This document shows positions 18,257-26,798 of a DNA stretch of 64,000 nt, piece after piece. Source of the stretch: Acetobacter sacchari. Lineage in GTDB: Bacteria > Pseudomonadota > Alphaproteobacteria > Acetobacterales > Acetobacteraceae. Position 1 is the first letter of the stretch. Every line of letters begins with the position of its first letter. A model generated the notes under the pieces. The model saw only the letters and a list, made by a program, of their open reading frames with translations, made no database searches and was not told the DNA's origin. A program made the translations under genes and the position numbers. The stretch covers positions 62,001-126,000 of the forward strand of contig NZ_JAFVMF010000013.1 in NCBI RefSeq assembly GCF_017377715.1. Reading direction: 5' to 3'.

Positions 18257-18424
18257 CATGTGCGGAGCCACCATGGCCGTTGGACTGTACAACCTCCAGG
18301 ACCTGCTAGTGCAGGTGGGCGCCGGATAACATGACCACGGCCACGTCAGCGCCAGCTCCCGAGGAAGTGCTTATCGGCCCAGGGGTATGATCTGCCTGAC
18401 GAGCCGGGCAGCCCCGCTCCATCT
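18257..18424 (-). ncRNA. ssrS: 6S RNA
   Basis: This 190-bp gap lies between zapA and the 5-formyl-THF cyclo-ligase gene, the conserved home of 6S RNA. The minus-strand sequence shows the diagnostic pieces: a terminal stem in which GCGGGGCTGCC pairs over 11 bp (with G-U pairs) with GGTGGCTCCGC at the other end; the segment CCCCTGGGCCGATAAGC, nearly identical to CCCCTGAGCCGATA of the E. coli RNA; and a 3'-side hairpin CACCTGCACTAGCAGGT. 6S RNA mimics an open promoter and binds the housekeeping RNA polymerase holoenzyme in stationary phase. The ends are approximate (about 165 nt). Confidence 0.87.
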
Positions 18425-18426
18425 AT

Positions 18427-18765
18427 TTAGTCTCGCTCAAGCGCCGCCGCAATGGCTTCCGCCCGTTCCGCGAGAACAGAAAGTTGCTCTCCAAGCAGCG
18501 CGCGATCTCGCACAGCCTGCCGCCCTTCCGCCAACGCCTCGGTCGTCTCCACCGGGAGCTTTTGGGCCGACACGTCTGCGACCTCGTCAGCCATCAGCAG
18601 GGCGGCAAGGACCAGCACCTTCGCTTCGCCGCTGAACCCAAGGTTGCGGACGCGGCTCACCCGCTTCTCCACCTCTTGCGCCATCGACAATAGATGGCGC
18701 TCTTCGCCCTGCTCGCACCCGATCGTGTAGGCGTATCCGTTGATGCGTACCGTCACCTGCGCCAC
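18427..18765 (-). CDS. zapA: Cell division protein ZapA
   Basis: Z-ring-associated protein that bundles FtsZ filaments, 112 aa. The N-terminal globular part is typical (VTVRINGYAYTIGCEQGEERHL), followed by VLAALLMADEV and a long C-terminal helix predicted to form the tetrameric coiled coil. Three bases separate it from the gene upstream, so both are co-transcribed, and the 6S RNA gene begins just after its stop. Confidence 0.92.
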   Translation of the reverse strand: MAQVTVRINGYAYTIGCEQGEERHLLSMAQEVEKRVSRVRNLGFSGEAKVLVLAALLMADEVADVSAQKLPVETTEALAEGRQAVRDRALLGEQLSVLAERAEAIAAALERD

Positions 18766-18768
18766 GGC

Positions 18769-19287
18769 CTACTCCTCCAGCCCGGTCGGGGCGCGATGAT
18801 CGAATCCGGGAGAACCCTGCGACCCGCTGTCCGAGAACTGCTGGTCGTGAAAATGTTGATCATCAAAATGCCGGGCCGATGCATGATCGGCCGAATAATC
18901 CGTGCCGGGCGCGAGATGATCGGGCGCCATATGGCTGGAGTCAGCGGCGTCACCGGGCACGGCGATCCCTGAGGATGAGGGCGATCCATCGTCGTCGCCA
19001 TACGAGGGCTCTTCACCGACTGGAGTCGGGCCTGGCTCGGCCGTCTCATCCAGCACGTCACGCACTCTCATAATGAGGGCGTCGAGATTGGCCGCGATCA
19101 TCTGAACGTCCGGACCAGCAGGCGCGGCGGGCGTAGCGACAACTGTAGCGGCCACCGCCTTGCGGCGCTCGATCGCGAAGGCGATGCGCTCCAGAGCCGA
19201 ATTCAGCCTTGCAACCGCCTCTCCCGCCGAGAGGGCGGAGTGAGTATGTTCACTCTGTTCAGCCACGCTACCGCCTTGCTCTCGCAT
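18769..19287 (-). CDS. Hypothetical protein upstream of zapA with His/Asp-rich tail
   Basis: About 172 aa from the ATG at 19287 (another in-frame ATG is at 19296; the frame stays open to 19584 but overlaps a divergent gene there). The N-terminal half has a helical segment (AVARLNSALERIAFAIERR, then ANLDALIMRVRDVLDE), like the short coiled-coil proteins that often precede zapA in alphaproteobacteria. The C-terminal half is low-complexity and dense in His, Asp, Ser and Gln (for example ARHFDDQHFHDQQF). It probably works with ZapA in division. The metal-binding-like tail is unexplained. Confidence 0.65.
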   Translation of the reverse strand: MREQGGSVAEQSEHTHSALSAGEAVARLNSALERIAFAIERRKAVAATVVATPAAPAGPDVQMIAANLDALIMRVRDVLDETAEPGPTPVGEEPSYGDDDGSPSSSGIAVPGDAADSSHMAPDHLAPGTDYSADHASARHFDDQHFHDQQFSDSGSQGSPGFDHRAPTGLEE

Positions 19288-19333
19288 TGAAACCATCTGG
19301 CAAGAATCGCCGCCACAGGATTGAACGTCAAGC

Positions 19334-19849
19334 ATGTTCCACACTTCGCCGCCGCCCTTCGCCCGCGACGGGTTCGTGACGCTCGAAGTCGGAGACCTCG
19401 CGACTGCGCAGACCGCGGCGGCGGCGGCGGCTCTCGGCGGGTTCACGGCCGTCCTGCTATCGCCTGTGGGCGCAGCGTCCTTTCTGGGCGTAAAATGGTG
19501 GCGTGCGATCATAAACGCGCTGATATCCGACCGCACCGTGAACGAATCGGGTCGCAACGACGTCCCCGAACGCCACGACTTCATCGATATCCTTGACTGC
19601 GACCGGTTCGCAGGCCACGCCGCGACCGCCCTCGCCGCCGGACAGAAGCGGATCGTGCTGCATCCATCCTGCCCTCAGATCCGATCCATTGAATTGCTCG
19701 CCGAATCCCTTGGCCGTGATGTCCTTCGCGACAGGCCCGACGCGATAGTGGTCACCCCCTCCATGACGGCGGAAGATGTCCTCACGCTTCTTTCGCGAAG
19801 AGACGTTGCGGCCGGGCCGCATGGACAGCGCGCCGTCCCGATCGCATAG
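19334..19849 (+). CDS. Hypothetical protein
   Basis: 171 aa with no domain I recognise. The central part shows soluble alpha/beta character: FIDILDCDRFAGHAATALAAGQKRIVLHPSCPQIRSIELLAESLGRDVL, then DAIVVTPSMTAEDVLTLLSRRD, which reads like a Rossmann or TIM-type fold fragment. It starts 46 bp from the divergent zapA-associated gene and ends 45 bp before the ThiE-like gene, so it is probably co-transcribed with the latter. Codon pattern fits its neighbours, and antisense frames are weaker. Confidence 0.6.
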   Translation: MFHTSPPPFARDGFVTLEVGDLATAQTAAAAAALGGFTAVLLSPVGAASFLGVKWWRAIINALISDRTVNESGRNDVPERHDFIDILDCDRFAGHAATALAAGQKRIVLHPSCPQIRSIELLAESLGRDVLRDRPDAIVVTPSMTAEDVLTLLSRRDVAAGPHGQRAVPIA

Positions 19850-19894
19850 CAACGCAGGACGACAGCCTTACATGACAGGACCAAAGGACAGAAC

Positions 19895-20557
19895 ATGAGC
19901 GACCGGGTGGAACAGGCATCGGACGAGACGACTGCGTGCGAGCTTTATCTCGTCACCCCGGTGGTGGATGACGGAGACGCGTTCCTTCCAGTTCTTGAAC
20001 GCGCGCTCGACACGCTTCCCACTGCGGCCGTTCGTCTGCGCCTTGCCGATCTGCCGGAAGATCGCCTGAAGCGCATCGTCATCCGCTTGCGCCCGCCGGT
20101 GCAAGATCGCGGCGTCGCGTTGATCCTGGACAGCCACCCCTCGCTCGCCCTCTCCACCGGATGCGACGGCGTTCATGTCGATGCGGAAGACACTGCAACA
20201 GCGCGGCTGATCGTAGGGAATGATCTTCAACTTGGCGCATTCTGCGGAACGAGCCGGGACCTCGCCATGACCGCAGGAGAGGCCGGAGCGGATTACGTCT
20301 CGTTCGGCCCATTCTCTCAAGCGTCCGAGATCGCGTCCGACGCCGAGTTGGTGGGCTGGTGGTCCGCGGTCATGGAATTGCCCGCTGTGGCGGAAGTGAC
20401 GATCGACGCTGGAGGCGATTACGCAGCCGCGTTGCAACCTCTGGCCAAAACTGCCGATTTCCTCGCGCTTGGCGGCGATGCGCACGCCTTGTCGCCGTGG
20501 AGTGATCCGGCGGGCGTGCTGGCCGCGCTGTCGGGCGTGCTCACTACGGGAGTGTAA
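19895..20557 (+). CDS. ThiE/TenI-like protein with degenerate active site
   Basis: TIM-barrel protein of the thiamine-phosphate synthase family, 220 aa. Fold signatures are GCDGVHVDAED and AGEAGADYVSFGPF. Residues that define true ThiE seem altered: the QLREK-type segment reads RLRLA, the Asn-Asp pair after the third strand reads Asp-Ser, and the PT-x-TK loop is replaced by SQASEI. It may therefore have lost synthase activity or act as a TenI-like or regulatory relative. No other thiamine gene or TPP riboswitch is seen nearby. Confidence 0.72.
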   Translation: MSDRVEQASDETTACELYLVTPVVDDGDAFLPVLERALDTLPTAAVRLRLADLPEDRLKRIVIRLRPPVQDRGVALILDSHPSLALSTGCDGVHVDAEDTATARLIVGNDLQLGAFCGTSRDLAMTAGEAGADYVSFGPFSQASEIASDAELVGWWSAVMELPAVAEVTIDAGGDYAAALQPLAKTADFLALGGDAHALSPWSDPAGVLAALSGVLTTGV

Positions 20558-20819
20558 TCTGGCCAACGGTGTACCGCCTGAGGATTAAAGGCTGGACGTA
20601 GGAGCAGCAAATCTGCCTGCCCCTGCACCGCCATCGTAACGATACGCTTGTTACGGTCAGAGACCCGGGCGAAGCCCCAGGCTCCGTGCGTGCCTGTCGT
20701 GAAGTCTGCGTCGGAACTCGGGCGCTGCTCAATCAATCCAAACCCGCTATCGGGCAATGGACCTCACAAAACGAAAGAACATTATCTCGCTCCCTGGGCC
20801 CGCATTGCCGGATCGAGAG

Positions 20820-20990
20820 CTACGCGCGCCTTAGAAACCACGCCGTCACCAGCAGGGGCGCGCCGAGCCCTACCGCACCGGCAATGTCACCAACCGGCCC
20901 CTCCACGACGAGAGCGCCGACAAGCCCCACGAACGTAACGATCGAAATCCAGATCGGCGGCCACCACTTCGACCGCAAAAGCAACATCAT
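20820..20990 (-). CDS. Small membrane protein coupled to PepSY gene
   Basis: 56-aa protein with two hydrophobic stretches (about residues 11-29 and 36-52) and a basic N-terminus. Its ATG at 20990 overlaps the TGA of the PepSY gene, so translation is coupled. Iron-regulated PepSY proteins often have small membrane partners; this one matches none by eye, but its position and hydrophobic pattern support a real gene. It probably assists the PepSY protein in the inner membrane. Confidence 0.65.
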   Translation of the reverse strand: MMLLLRSKWWPPIWISIVTFVGLVGALVVEGPVGDIAGAVGLGAPLLVTAWFLRRA

Positions 20991-22156
20991 GTGCGACCCT
21001 CCACCAGCCGCAATTCCTCGGTCAGAGCCGTCTCCCCTGCAGTGACATCTCCTGCGGCAACACGGGATTTTCGTCCTCCGCCGAATAGCAGGTAGACGCC
21101 GGAGCCAAGCACCGCGATCGTAACGACGTCGAGCAGCGCCCAGAGCCACTTCAGCGTGAGCCCCCCGTAATCGCCGAAATGCAGCGGGCGGCAGATTTCC
21201 AGCACGCGAAGATACCATGGCATCGCCGCGACGAAGGCGACGGCTCCGGTGCGGGAATCGACGAGCACTGGCGTCAACATTCGCGACCGCAATTTCGACT
21301 GTCCCTGCGTCCAGACGACATAGTGGTCCGGACTTCCGCTGATATGCGTCGGATAGGTCACGAACGTGGTCGCCATGCCGGGCAGAGCCGCTTCCGCCGC
21401 ACGGATCGCGACCGACACGGGTGCGCGTGGAGCCAGCGCCGGATCGTGGATGTATGGCCCCAGGATCGGCGCCACGTCACGCATCTCCCACAGGCCGAAC
21501 AGCGGCGTCGCCAGCGAATTCATGACGCCGGTCAGACCGACGATCATCGCCCAGCAACCGGACGTCAGACCAATCAGATTATGAATGTCGAGCCAACGCA
21601 GGCGTGAAGAACGCGTCCGACGGATTTCGCCGAAGCTCATTCGGCGGCTGAACGGCGCATAAAGCACCACGCCGGAAACGATGGCCACGGCGAACGCTAC
21701 GCCCATGAGGCCAAGAAACAGCTCGCCCGGCAATCCAGCGAGCATTTCCGCGTGCAGCCTCAAGATGAAGTCCATGACGGCGTCTCCCGGAGGGTCGCCG
21801 TCATGCAAAATCGCGCCGCTCTCCGCGCTGAACGTCATCTGGTGCGTATGGTCGAAGGTGTCGTCCGGCCCCGGAGAAAGGCGCAGGAGAATCCGTTGCT
21901 TGTCGTGGTCAAGGTAAACGAGGCGAACGCTTTCTTTCGAGTAGGCACTGCGAGCGCCGCTGACGGCCGCGTCCATCGCCGTCGCACTGAAGAGCTTCGT
22001 CCCGGAGCCCGACGCGGGCGGGTCGAAGAAATTCGATATTTCGTCCGAGAAAATAAGTGGCAGGCCTGTCACGCACAGCATGAGCAGAAACAGGGTGCAC
22101 ACGATGCTCGACCACTTGTGCCACCACCGCCACCGCCGCAGCGCCTGATTGTTCAT
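20987..22156 (-). CDS. PepSY-associated TM protein (PiuB/ferric-reductase-like)
   Basis: Inner-membrane protein of 389 aa with four main helices: about 18-36, 143-165, 190-215 and 335-357. Conserved His residues are placed for heme or metal binding (RWWHKWSS, LDIHNLIGL, CRPLHFGDYGG). Between the helices are PepSY-like periplasmic domains. Such proteins reduce or release iron from siderophores taken up by TonB-dependent receptors. A Fur-like box lies about 60 bp upstream and a GAGGCGGG precedes the ATG. A small membrane-protein gene overlaps its 3' end. Confidence 0.87.
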   Translation of the reverse strand: MNNQALRRWRWWHKWSSIVCTLFLLMLCVTGLPLIFSDEISNFFDPPASGSGTKLFSATAMDAAVSGARSAYSKESVRLVYLDHDKQRILLRLSPGPDDTFDHTHQMTFSAESGAILHDGDPPGDAVMDFILRLHAEMLAGLPGELFLGLMGVAFAVAIVSGVVLYAPFSRRMSFGEIRRTRSSRLRWLDIHNLIGLTSGCWAMIVGLTGVMNSLATPLFGLWEMRDVAPILGPYIHDPALAPRAPVSVAIRAAEAALPGMATTFVTYPTHISGSPDHYVVWTQGQSKLRSRMLTPVLVDSRTGAVAFVAAMPWYLRVLEICRPLHFGDYGGLTLKWLWALLDVVTIAVLGSGVYLLFGGGRKSRVAAGDVTAGETALTEELRLVEGRT

Positions 22157-22213
22157 GAGCCCGCCTCACTCCGTTTTCGCCCGCCGACACATCGGGGAAG
22201 CGGGAGTGGTATT

Positions 22214-22232
22214 GCGACTTATTATCATAGTC
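22214..22232 (-). promoter_or_regulatory. Putative Fur box of the PepSY gene
   Basis: Read on the minus strand the site is GACTATGATAATAAGTCGC, matching about 13 of 19 positions of the classical Fur consensus, with GACT/AGTC outer arms. It is 58 bp upstream of the PepSY start, a normal promoter position. Confidence 0.6.
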
Positions 22233-22282
22233 AACAACAAGCCACACGCACCTCACCCTCGCTCGAGCGGCCGCCACAAAGA

Positions 22283-23821
22283 TCAGTTGGCCGAAGCGGC
22301 CCTGGAACGCCCCAGCTTTGCCATGACCACACCGGGGAAACGCATGAAAGCGCCTCGTTCGGACGCATCCATGCACCCAAACCACAAGACGCCGTAAAAC
22401 ACCGCAGAAAGCGCAACAAATGCCAGCGCCGCGACCGAAAGCGGCATCTCGACGAGGCTCGCCACGAGCGCCAGAAATCCTACGACAGCCGCAGGCATAA
22501 TGCGCCGGATGGCGGCGCCGAGCGGCCTGTAAAGGCGCAGGCTGACCCAACTGCGCACGACAAAGTCGAGCGTCATGCGTAGCGCCCAGGCGAACGCCGC
22601 TCCAATCACGCCAAAGCGGACAAGACAGATGTAAAGCAGCGGCGTGTAGACAAGGAATTCTCCGATTGACAGCTTCGCGCTGGCGTCGGGACGCCCGATG
22701 CCGTCCAGAAAGCCCGCTGCGATGGAATCCACGCCAGAGATGAAGACGCCGAGGCAGAGAAATTTCATGATCGTGCTGCTCTGCGCCGCGAAAGACGGAT
22801 CGATCCAGAGCGCCAGAAGCGGGTGGCTGAACAGCGCCGCGAACAGGCACACGGGGAACAGCAGGGCCTGAATGGTGAGCACGCTGGTCCGGTAGAGCAC
22901 GACCGTCGTCTCCACATCTCGTCTCCACGACGCGGCGAAGGCTGGAAAAGCCGACCCCGTAACGGCGTTGGTCAGCAGGGAGAACCGGCCCACGACGTCG
23001 GCGGGGGTGGTGTAATAGCTGGTGGCCGCGGCGGAGATGACGCTCGCGATCATGAAACGGTCCATATAGTTCAGGACCGGATAGGCGATGTTGGACACCG
23101 TCATCCAGCCGCCGATCCTGAACAGCGGCGCAAGCAGGCGCGGACGCGCGCGCGCAGTGCGAATTTGCGGCATCAGGCGCAGGCAAATCTTCAGGTAACT
23201 GACCGTCATCCAAAGGCGGCACGCCGCAAGGACCAGCATCACCCCGATCAGGTTGTTCCAGACCAGCAGCGCCAGCAGCGGTCCCAGATAATACATGATC
23301 GAAATGGGGATATTGACCAGATTGGCCGCCCTGAAGGCCTGAAACGCAGTCATCACGCCCCACATGGCGGCGTTCGCCATCACCAACGGCGCTGTCGCGC
23401 AGAGGACCCACAGGGCGATCGTCGTCTGGCGCTCAAGCTCCGGCGGGATTTTCAGCCCGTGATGGACCCAGAACGCCACGGCCACAGCCGCGATCAAACC
23501 GCCGATCACGCCGAACACCGTCAGCGTGATGATGCCGGTGAGCGTTACGTCCGCCGTCTCCTCGTCCGGCTCGTCCGTCGCGCGGTCGGCGATCGTACGA
23601 GTCAGAGCCCGGCCAAGCCCGAAATCGAAGATGCCAAACGTGCCGACCAGACTTAGCGCGATGCTGAACACGCCCCAGCGCGACAGGCCCAGCAGATGGA
23701 TGAGCTTCGGAGTGACCAGCAGCGCGACGAAAATTGGCGCGATCCGCCCCAACATGTTCCAGCCGGTATTGGACAGGATGTGTTTCGGCTGGGCGGGAGA
23801 ACGAGGGCTGGGGGACGCCAT
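22283..23821 (-). CDS. Polysaccharide flippase (Wzx/MOP superfamily)
   Basis: Inner-membrane transporter of 512 aa with about 12-14 predicted helices. NTGWNMLGRIAPIFVALLVTPKLIHLLG at the N-terminus and VLNYMDRFMIASVISAAATSYYTTPADVVGRFSLLTNAV in the middle are typical of O-antigen/polysaccharide flippases, which move lipid-linked oligosaccharides across the membrane. No glycosyltransferase cluster flanks it, so the sugar substrate is unknown. It is a single gene; the gap to ndk is 282 bp. Confidence 0.87.
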   Translation of the reverse strand: MASPSPRSPAQPKHILSNTGWNMLGRIAPIFVALLVTPKLIHLLGLSRWGVFSIALSLVGTFGIFDFGLGRALTRTIADRATDEPDEETADVTLTGIITLTVFGVIGGLIAAVAVAFWVHHGLKIPPELERQTTIALWVLCATAPLVMANAAMWGVMTAFQAFRAANLVNIPISIMYYLGPLLALLVWNNLIGVMLVLAACRLWMTVSYLKICLRLMPQIRTARARPRLLAPLFRIGGWMTVSNIAYPVLNYMDRFMIASVISAAATSYYTTPADVVGRFSLLTNAVTGSAFPAFAASWRRDVETTVVLYRTSVLTIQALLFPVCLFAALFSHPLLALWIDPSFAAQSSTIMKFLCLGVFISGVDSIAAGFLDGIGRPDASAKLSIGEFLVYTPLLYICLVRFGVIGAAFAWALRMTLDFVVRSWVSLRLYRPLGAAIRRIMPAAVVGFLALVASLVEMPLSVAALAFVALSAVFYGVLWFGCMDASERGAFMRFPGVVMAKLGRSRAASAN

Positions 23822-24060
23822 GAACGGTCAGATCCTGCGAACGGCCGAACGGACCGGCCTTGTGCCAAATAGCGCGTCTGACAATAGCGTATGACGGAGT
23901 CGGGAACAGGCCCGTTTGATCGCCACACGCGCTGATCATCGCGCAGGATCATTATCTAGACGGCGCGAAACGAGCGCGCCAGTGGGCCCGGAGCCCTTAC
24001 CGGAGGCGATTCCGGTCATCGGTCGCCCTTACGTGTAAGGAACGACCGGCTCGACGCAAC

Positions 24061-24091
24061 GGAGCGGCTGTCGTGAAACGACCGCCGCTCC
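24061..24091 (-). terminator. Possible terminator after ndk
   Basis: A 13-bp stem with one mismatch (24061-24073 / 24079-24091) and a five-base loop (tgaaa) sits just beyond the ndk stop. It is very GC-rich, but I see no clear U-tract, so termination is likely rather than proven. Confidence 0.45.
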
Positions 24092-24103
24092 GCGATCAGA
24101 TGA

Positions 24104-24526
24104 TCAGGCGACGATTTCCGTTTCGGCGAAGAAGAAGCGGATCTCGTTCGCGGCGTTCTCGGCGCTGTCGGAACCGTGGACGGAGTTCGCTTCGATGCTC
24201 TCGGCGAACTGCGCGCGGATCGTGCCGGCGTCGGCCTTCTTCGGGTCGGTCGCGCCCATGACTTCACGGTTCTTCAGAACCGCGTTTTCGCCCTCGAGAA
24301 CCTGCAGCACGACGGGGCCGGAGATCATGAAGGAGACCAGATCGCCATAGAAGGGGCGCTCTTTGTGAACAGCGTAGAAAGCGCCAGCCTGGGCTTCCGT
24401 CAGCTGCACGCGCTTCTGGCCGACGATGCGCAGACCGGCGTCTTCGAACACGGCGTTGATCTTGCCGGTCAGGTTGCGGCGCGTTGCGTCGGGCTTGATG
24501 ATGGAGAGAGTGCGTTCAACGGCCAT
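24104..24526 (-). CDS. ndk: Nucleoside diphosphate kinase
   Basis: Transfers the gamma phosphate from ATP to other nucleoside diphosphates, cytoplasmic. 140 aa, the standard bacterial length. The phosphohistidine is His117 within NSVHGSDS, and the N-terminal [15 protein letters not shown] and [15 protein letters not shown] segments are typical. A GC-rich hairpin lies just downstream. Confidence 0.97.
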   Translation of the reverse strand: MAVERTLSIIKPDATRRNLTGKINAVFEDAGLRIVGQKRVQLTEAQAGAFYAVHKERPFYGDLVSFMISGPVVLQVLEGENAVLKNREVMGATDPKKADAGTIRAQFAESIEANSVHGSDSAENAANEIRFFFAETEIVA

Positions 24527-24749
24527 GGTCGGCTCCCAGTTCTCACGTGAAGCGGATCGCCGTTACGACGGCCCGCAGGCAGCGCCCATCTAGAGCATTC
24601 CGCGCCCGACGGGTAGGCCCCCGCAGCGCAGAACTGCCTGTGAAACGATATGGTCATGTGTTCGGACGGTTCGCGTTCGCACGTATGACTATGGTATCCC
24701 ACCCGTCGCACATCGTCCTTCGCCGCCAACTTCCCCAAGCGAGATCCCG

Positions 24750-26645
24750 TTGAGCCTGCTTATCATCACCGACCTCACACTCCGCATCGCCGGGCGGACG
24801 CTGCTCGATCACGCCAGCCTTTCGATAGAACCGGGCCGAAAAGTCGGCCTTATCGGCAGGAACGGCGCCGGCAAATCGACGCTGCTCGCCGCGATCGCCG
24901 GGGACATTGCGCCGGATGACGGAACAATCAGGTTATCGTCGCGTGCGCGGATGGGGCGCGTGAAGCAGGAAGCGCCGTCTGGCCCCGCCTCCCTGCTGGA
25001 GACCGTGCTTGCGGGCGATCTGGAACGCGCGTCCCTCCTCGCCGAGGCTGAAACCGCGACCGATGGGGCGCGGATCGCCGAGATCCACGACCGACTCGCC
25101 GCCATTCAGGCCGACAGCGCGCCTGCGCGGGCCGGGACCATCCTCGCCGGTCTGGGCTTCGACGCGGAGGCGCAGGCGCGCCCCGTCTCCGACTTCTCCG
25201 GCGGCTGGCGTATGCGCGTGGCTCTGGCCACCGCGCTGTTCCTCAATCCCGATCTGCTGATCCTCGACGAACCGACCAACCACCTCGACCTTGAAGCGTC
25301 GCTCTGGCTCGAAGGCTGGCTGGCGCGTTTCTCCGGGGCCGCGCTGATCGTCAGCCATGATCGCGGGTTGCTGGATTCAACGGTGGACGCCATTGCGCAT
25401 CTCGACCGCGGCAAGCTGTCCCTGACGCCGGGCGGCTATGAGGAATTCGTCCGCATTCGCACCGAACAGGCCTTGCAACAGGCGCGCGCAGCGGAGCGGA
25501 TTGCGGCCCAGCGCGCGCACATGCAGTCCTTCGTGGACCGCTTTCGCGCGAAAGCCACGAAAGCGAAGCAGGCGCAGGCGCGCATCAAGGCGCTGGAAAA
25601 ACTGCCGGTCATCGAAAACGTCGTGGAGGACGCCCCTACCCGCTTTGCGTTCCCCGAGCCCGAACAGTTGCCGCCGCCCATGCTGACTATGGACCGCGTG
25701 ACGGCGGGCTATGACGGGCGGCCGATCCTGTCTAACCTGACGCTTCGCCTCGATATGGAGGACCGGATTGCGTTGCTGGGCGCGAACGGCAACGGCAAAT
25801 CGACCTTCGCCAAGCTTGTGGCCGGGCGCATGGAGCCGATGTCCGGCTCGTTCAGCCGCAGCTCCAAGATGCGGGTTGGCTATTTTGCGCAGCACCAGAC
25901 CGAAGAACTGGTGATGGGCGACACCCCGATAAACCACATGGCCCGCGCCCTGCCGCAGGCGGCGCCAGCAGTCGTACGCGCGCAGCTCGCGCGCTTCGGG
26001 CTGGATGCGGGCAAGGCGGAAAGCCGCGTCTCTGACCTGTCAGGCGGCGAGAAGGCGCGTCTTCTGCTGGCGCTGGCGACACGCGACGCCCCGCAATTGC
26101 TGATCCTCGACGAGCCGACGAATCATCTCGACCTCGACGCCAAGGACGCCCTGATCCGCGCGCTGTCTGCGTTTGAAGGGGCGGTGCTGCTGATCAGCCA
26201 TGATCCGCATCTTGTCGAACTTGTGGCCGACCGGCTCTGGCTGGTCGCGGACGGCAAGGTGACGCCTTTCGAAGGCGACATGAGCGAATACCGGACATGG
26301 CTGTCCGAACGCGCGCGCGCGGCCTCCCGCGCAGCTTCGTCGAAATCCGACGTAGCGCCAGCCGCACGCAAGGAGGACCGACGGGAGCGCGCCGAGGCCC
26401 GCAAAGCGCTGGCTCCGTTGCGTAAACGCGTGAAGGACGCAGAAACGTTGATGAGTCGTCTGGGAAGCGAACACGCGACGATCGAGGCGAAGCTGGCCGA
26501 TCCCGGGCTTTACGCGTCGTCCGCCACGCAGGAACTGACGAAGCTGACGACGAGGCTCGCGGCGGTAAAGCGCGAGCAGGAGAAGGCGGAGGAGGTGTGG
26601 TTCGAGGCTCAGGCTGAGCTTGATGAGGCGTCTCAGGCCGCCTGA
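24750..26645 (+). CDS. ABC-F family ATPase (Uup/YheS-like)
   Basis: Soluble protein with two ABC domains, 631 aa, acting on the ribosome rather than as a transporter. First domain: GRNGAGKST, FSGGWRMRV and LLILDEPTNHLD. A charged linker of about residues 230-290 follows (rich in Arg/Lys/Ala, the P-site tRNA-interaction motif region). Second domain: GANGNGKST, LSGGEKARL and LLILDEPTNHLD. A C-terminal coiled coil (about 535-628) fits Uup or YheS, which match in length. The start is a TTG preceded by a purine-rich stretch; no better ATG exists. Its ribosomal role is inferred from the family. Confidence 0.92.
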   Translation: MSLLIITDLTLRIAGRTLLDHASLSIEPGRKVGLIGRNGAGKSTLLAAIAGDIAPDDGTIRLSSRARMGRVKQEAPSGPASLLETVLAGDLERASLLAEAETATDGARIAEIHDRLAAIQADSAPARAGTILAGLGFDAEAQARPVSDFSGGWRMRVALATALFLNPDLLILDEPTNHLDLEASLWLEGWLARFSGAALIVSHDRGLLDSTVDAIAHLDRGKLSLTPGGYEEFVRIRTEQALQQARAAERIAAQRAHMQSFVDRFRAKATKAKQAQARIKALEKLPVIENVVEDAPTRFAFPEPEQLPPPMLTMDRVTAGYDGRPILSNLTLRLDMEDRIALLGANGNGKSTFAKLVAGRMEPMSGSFSRSSKMRVGYFAQHQTEELVMGDTPINHMARALPQAAPAVVRAQLARFGLDAGKAESRVSDLSGGEKARLLLALATRDAPQLLILDEPTNHLDLDAKDALIRALSAFEGAVLLISHDPHLVELVADRLWLVADGKVTPFEGDMSEYRTWLSERARAASRAASSKSDVAPAARKEDRRERAEARKALAPLRKRVKDAETLMSRLGSEHATIEAKLADPGLYASSATQELTKLTTRLAAVKREQEKAEEVWFEAQAELDEASQAA

Positions 26646-26737
26646 TCAGGCCGCCGCCCAGAGCAGGGGGCGCAGTTATGGCCGCGAAACGACGCATCGC
26701 TCCTGCTGGCAGCGACACATAACTCCTGTTTCTCCTT

Positions 26738-26767
26738 CAGATATACGTTATGCAGATATACGTTATG
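26738..26767. repeat. Two tandem copies of a 15-bp unit
   Basis: CAGATATACGTTATG occurs twice without a gap (26738-26752 and 26753-26767) in the space between the convergent ABC-F and cyclophilin genes. The exact match suggests a recent slippage duplication. Function unknown. Confidence 0.85.
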
Positions 26768-26798
26768 TTTTGTTGCCGGCAGTTCACGGGCATAGCCT

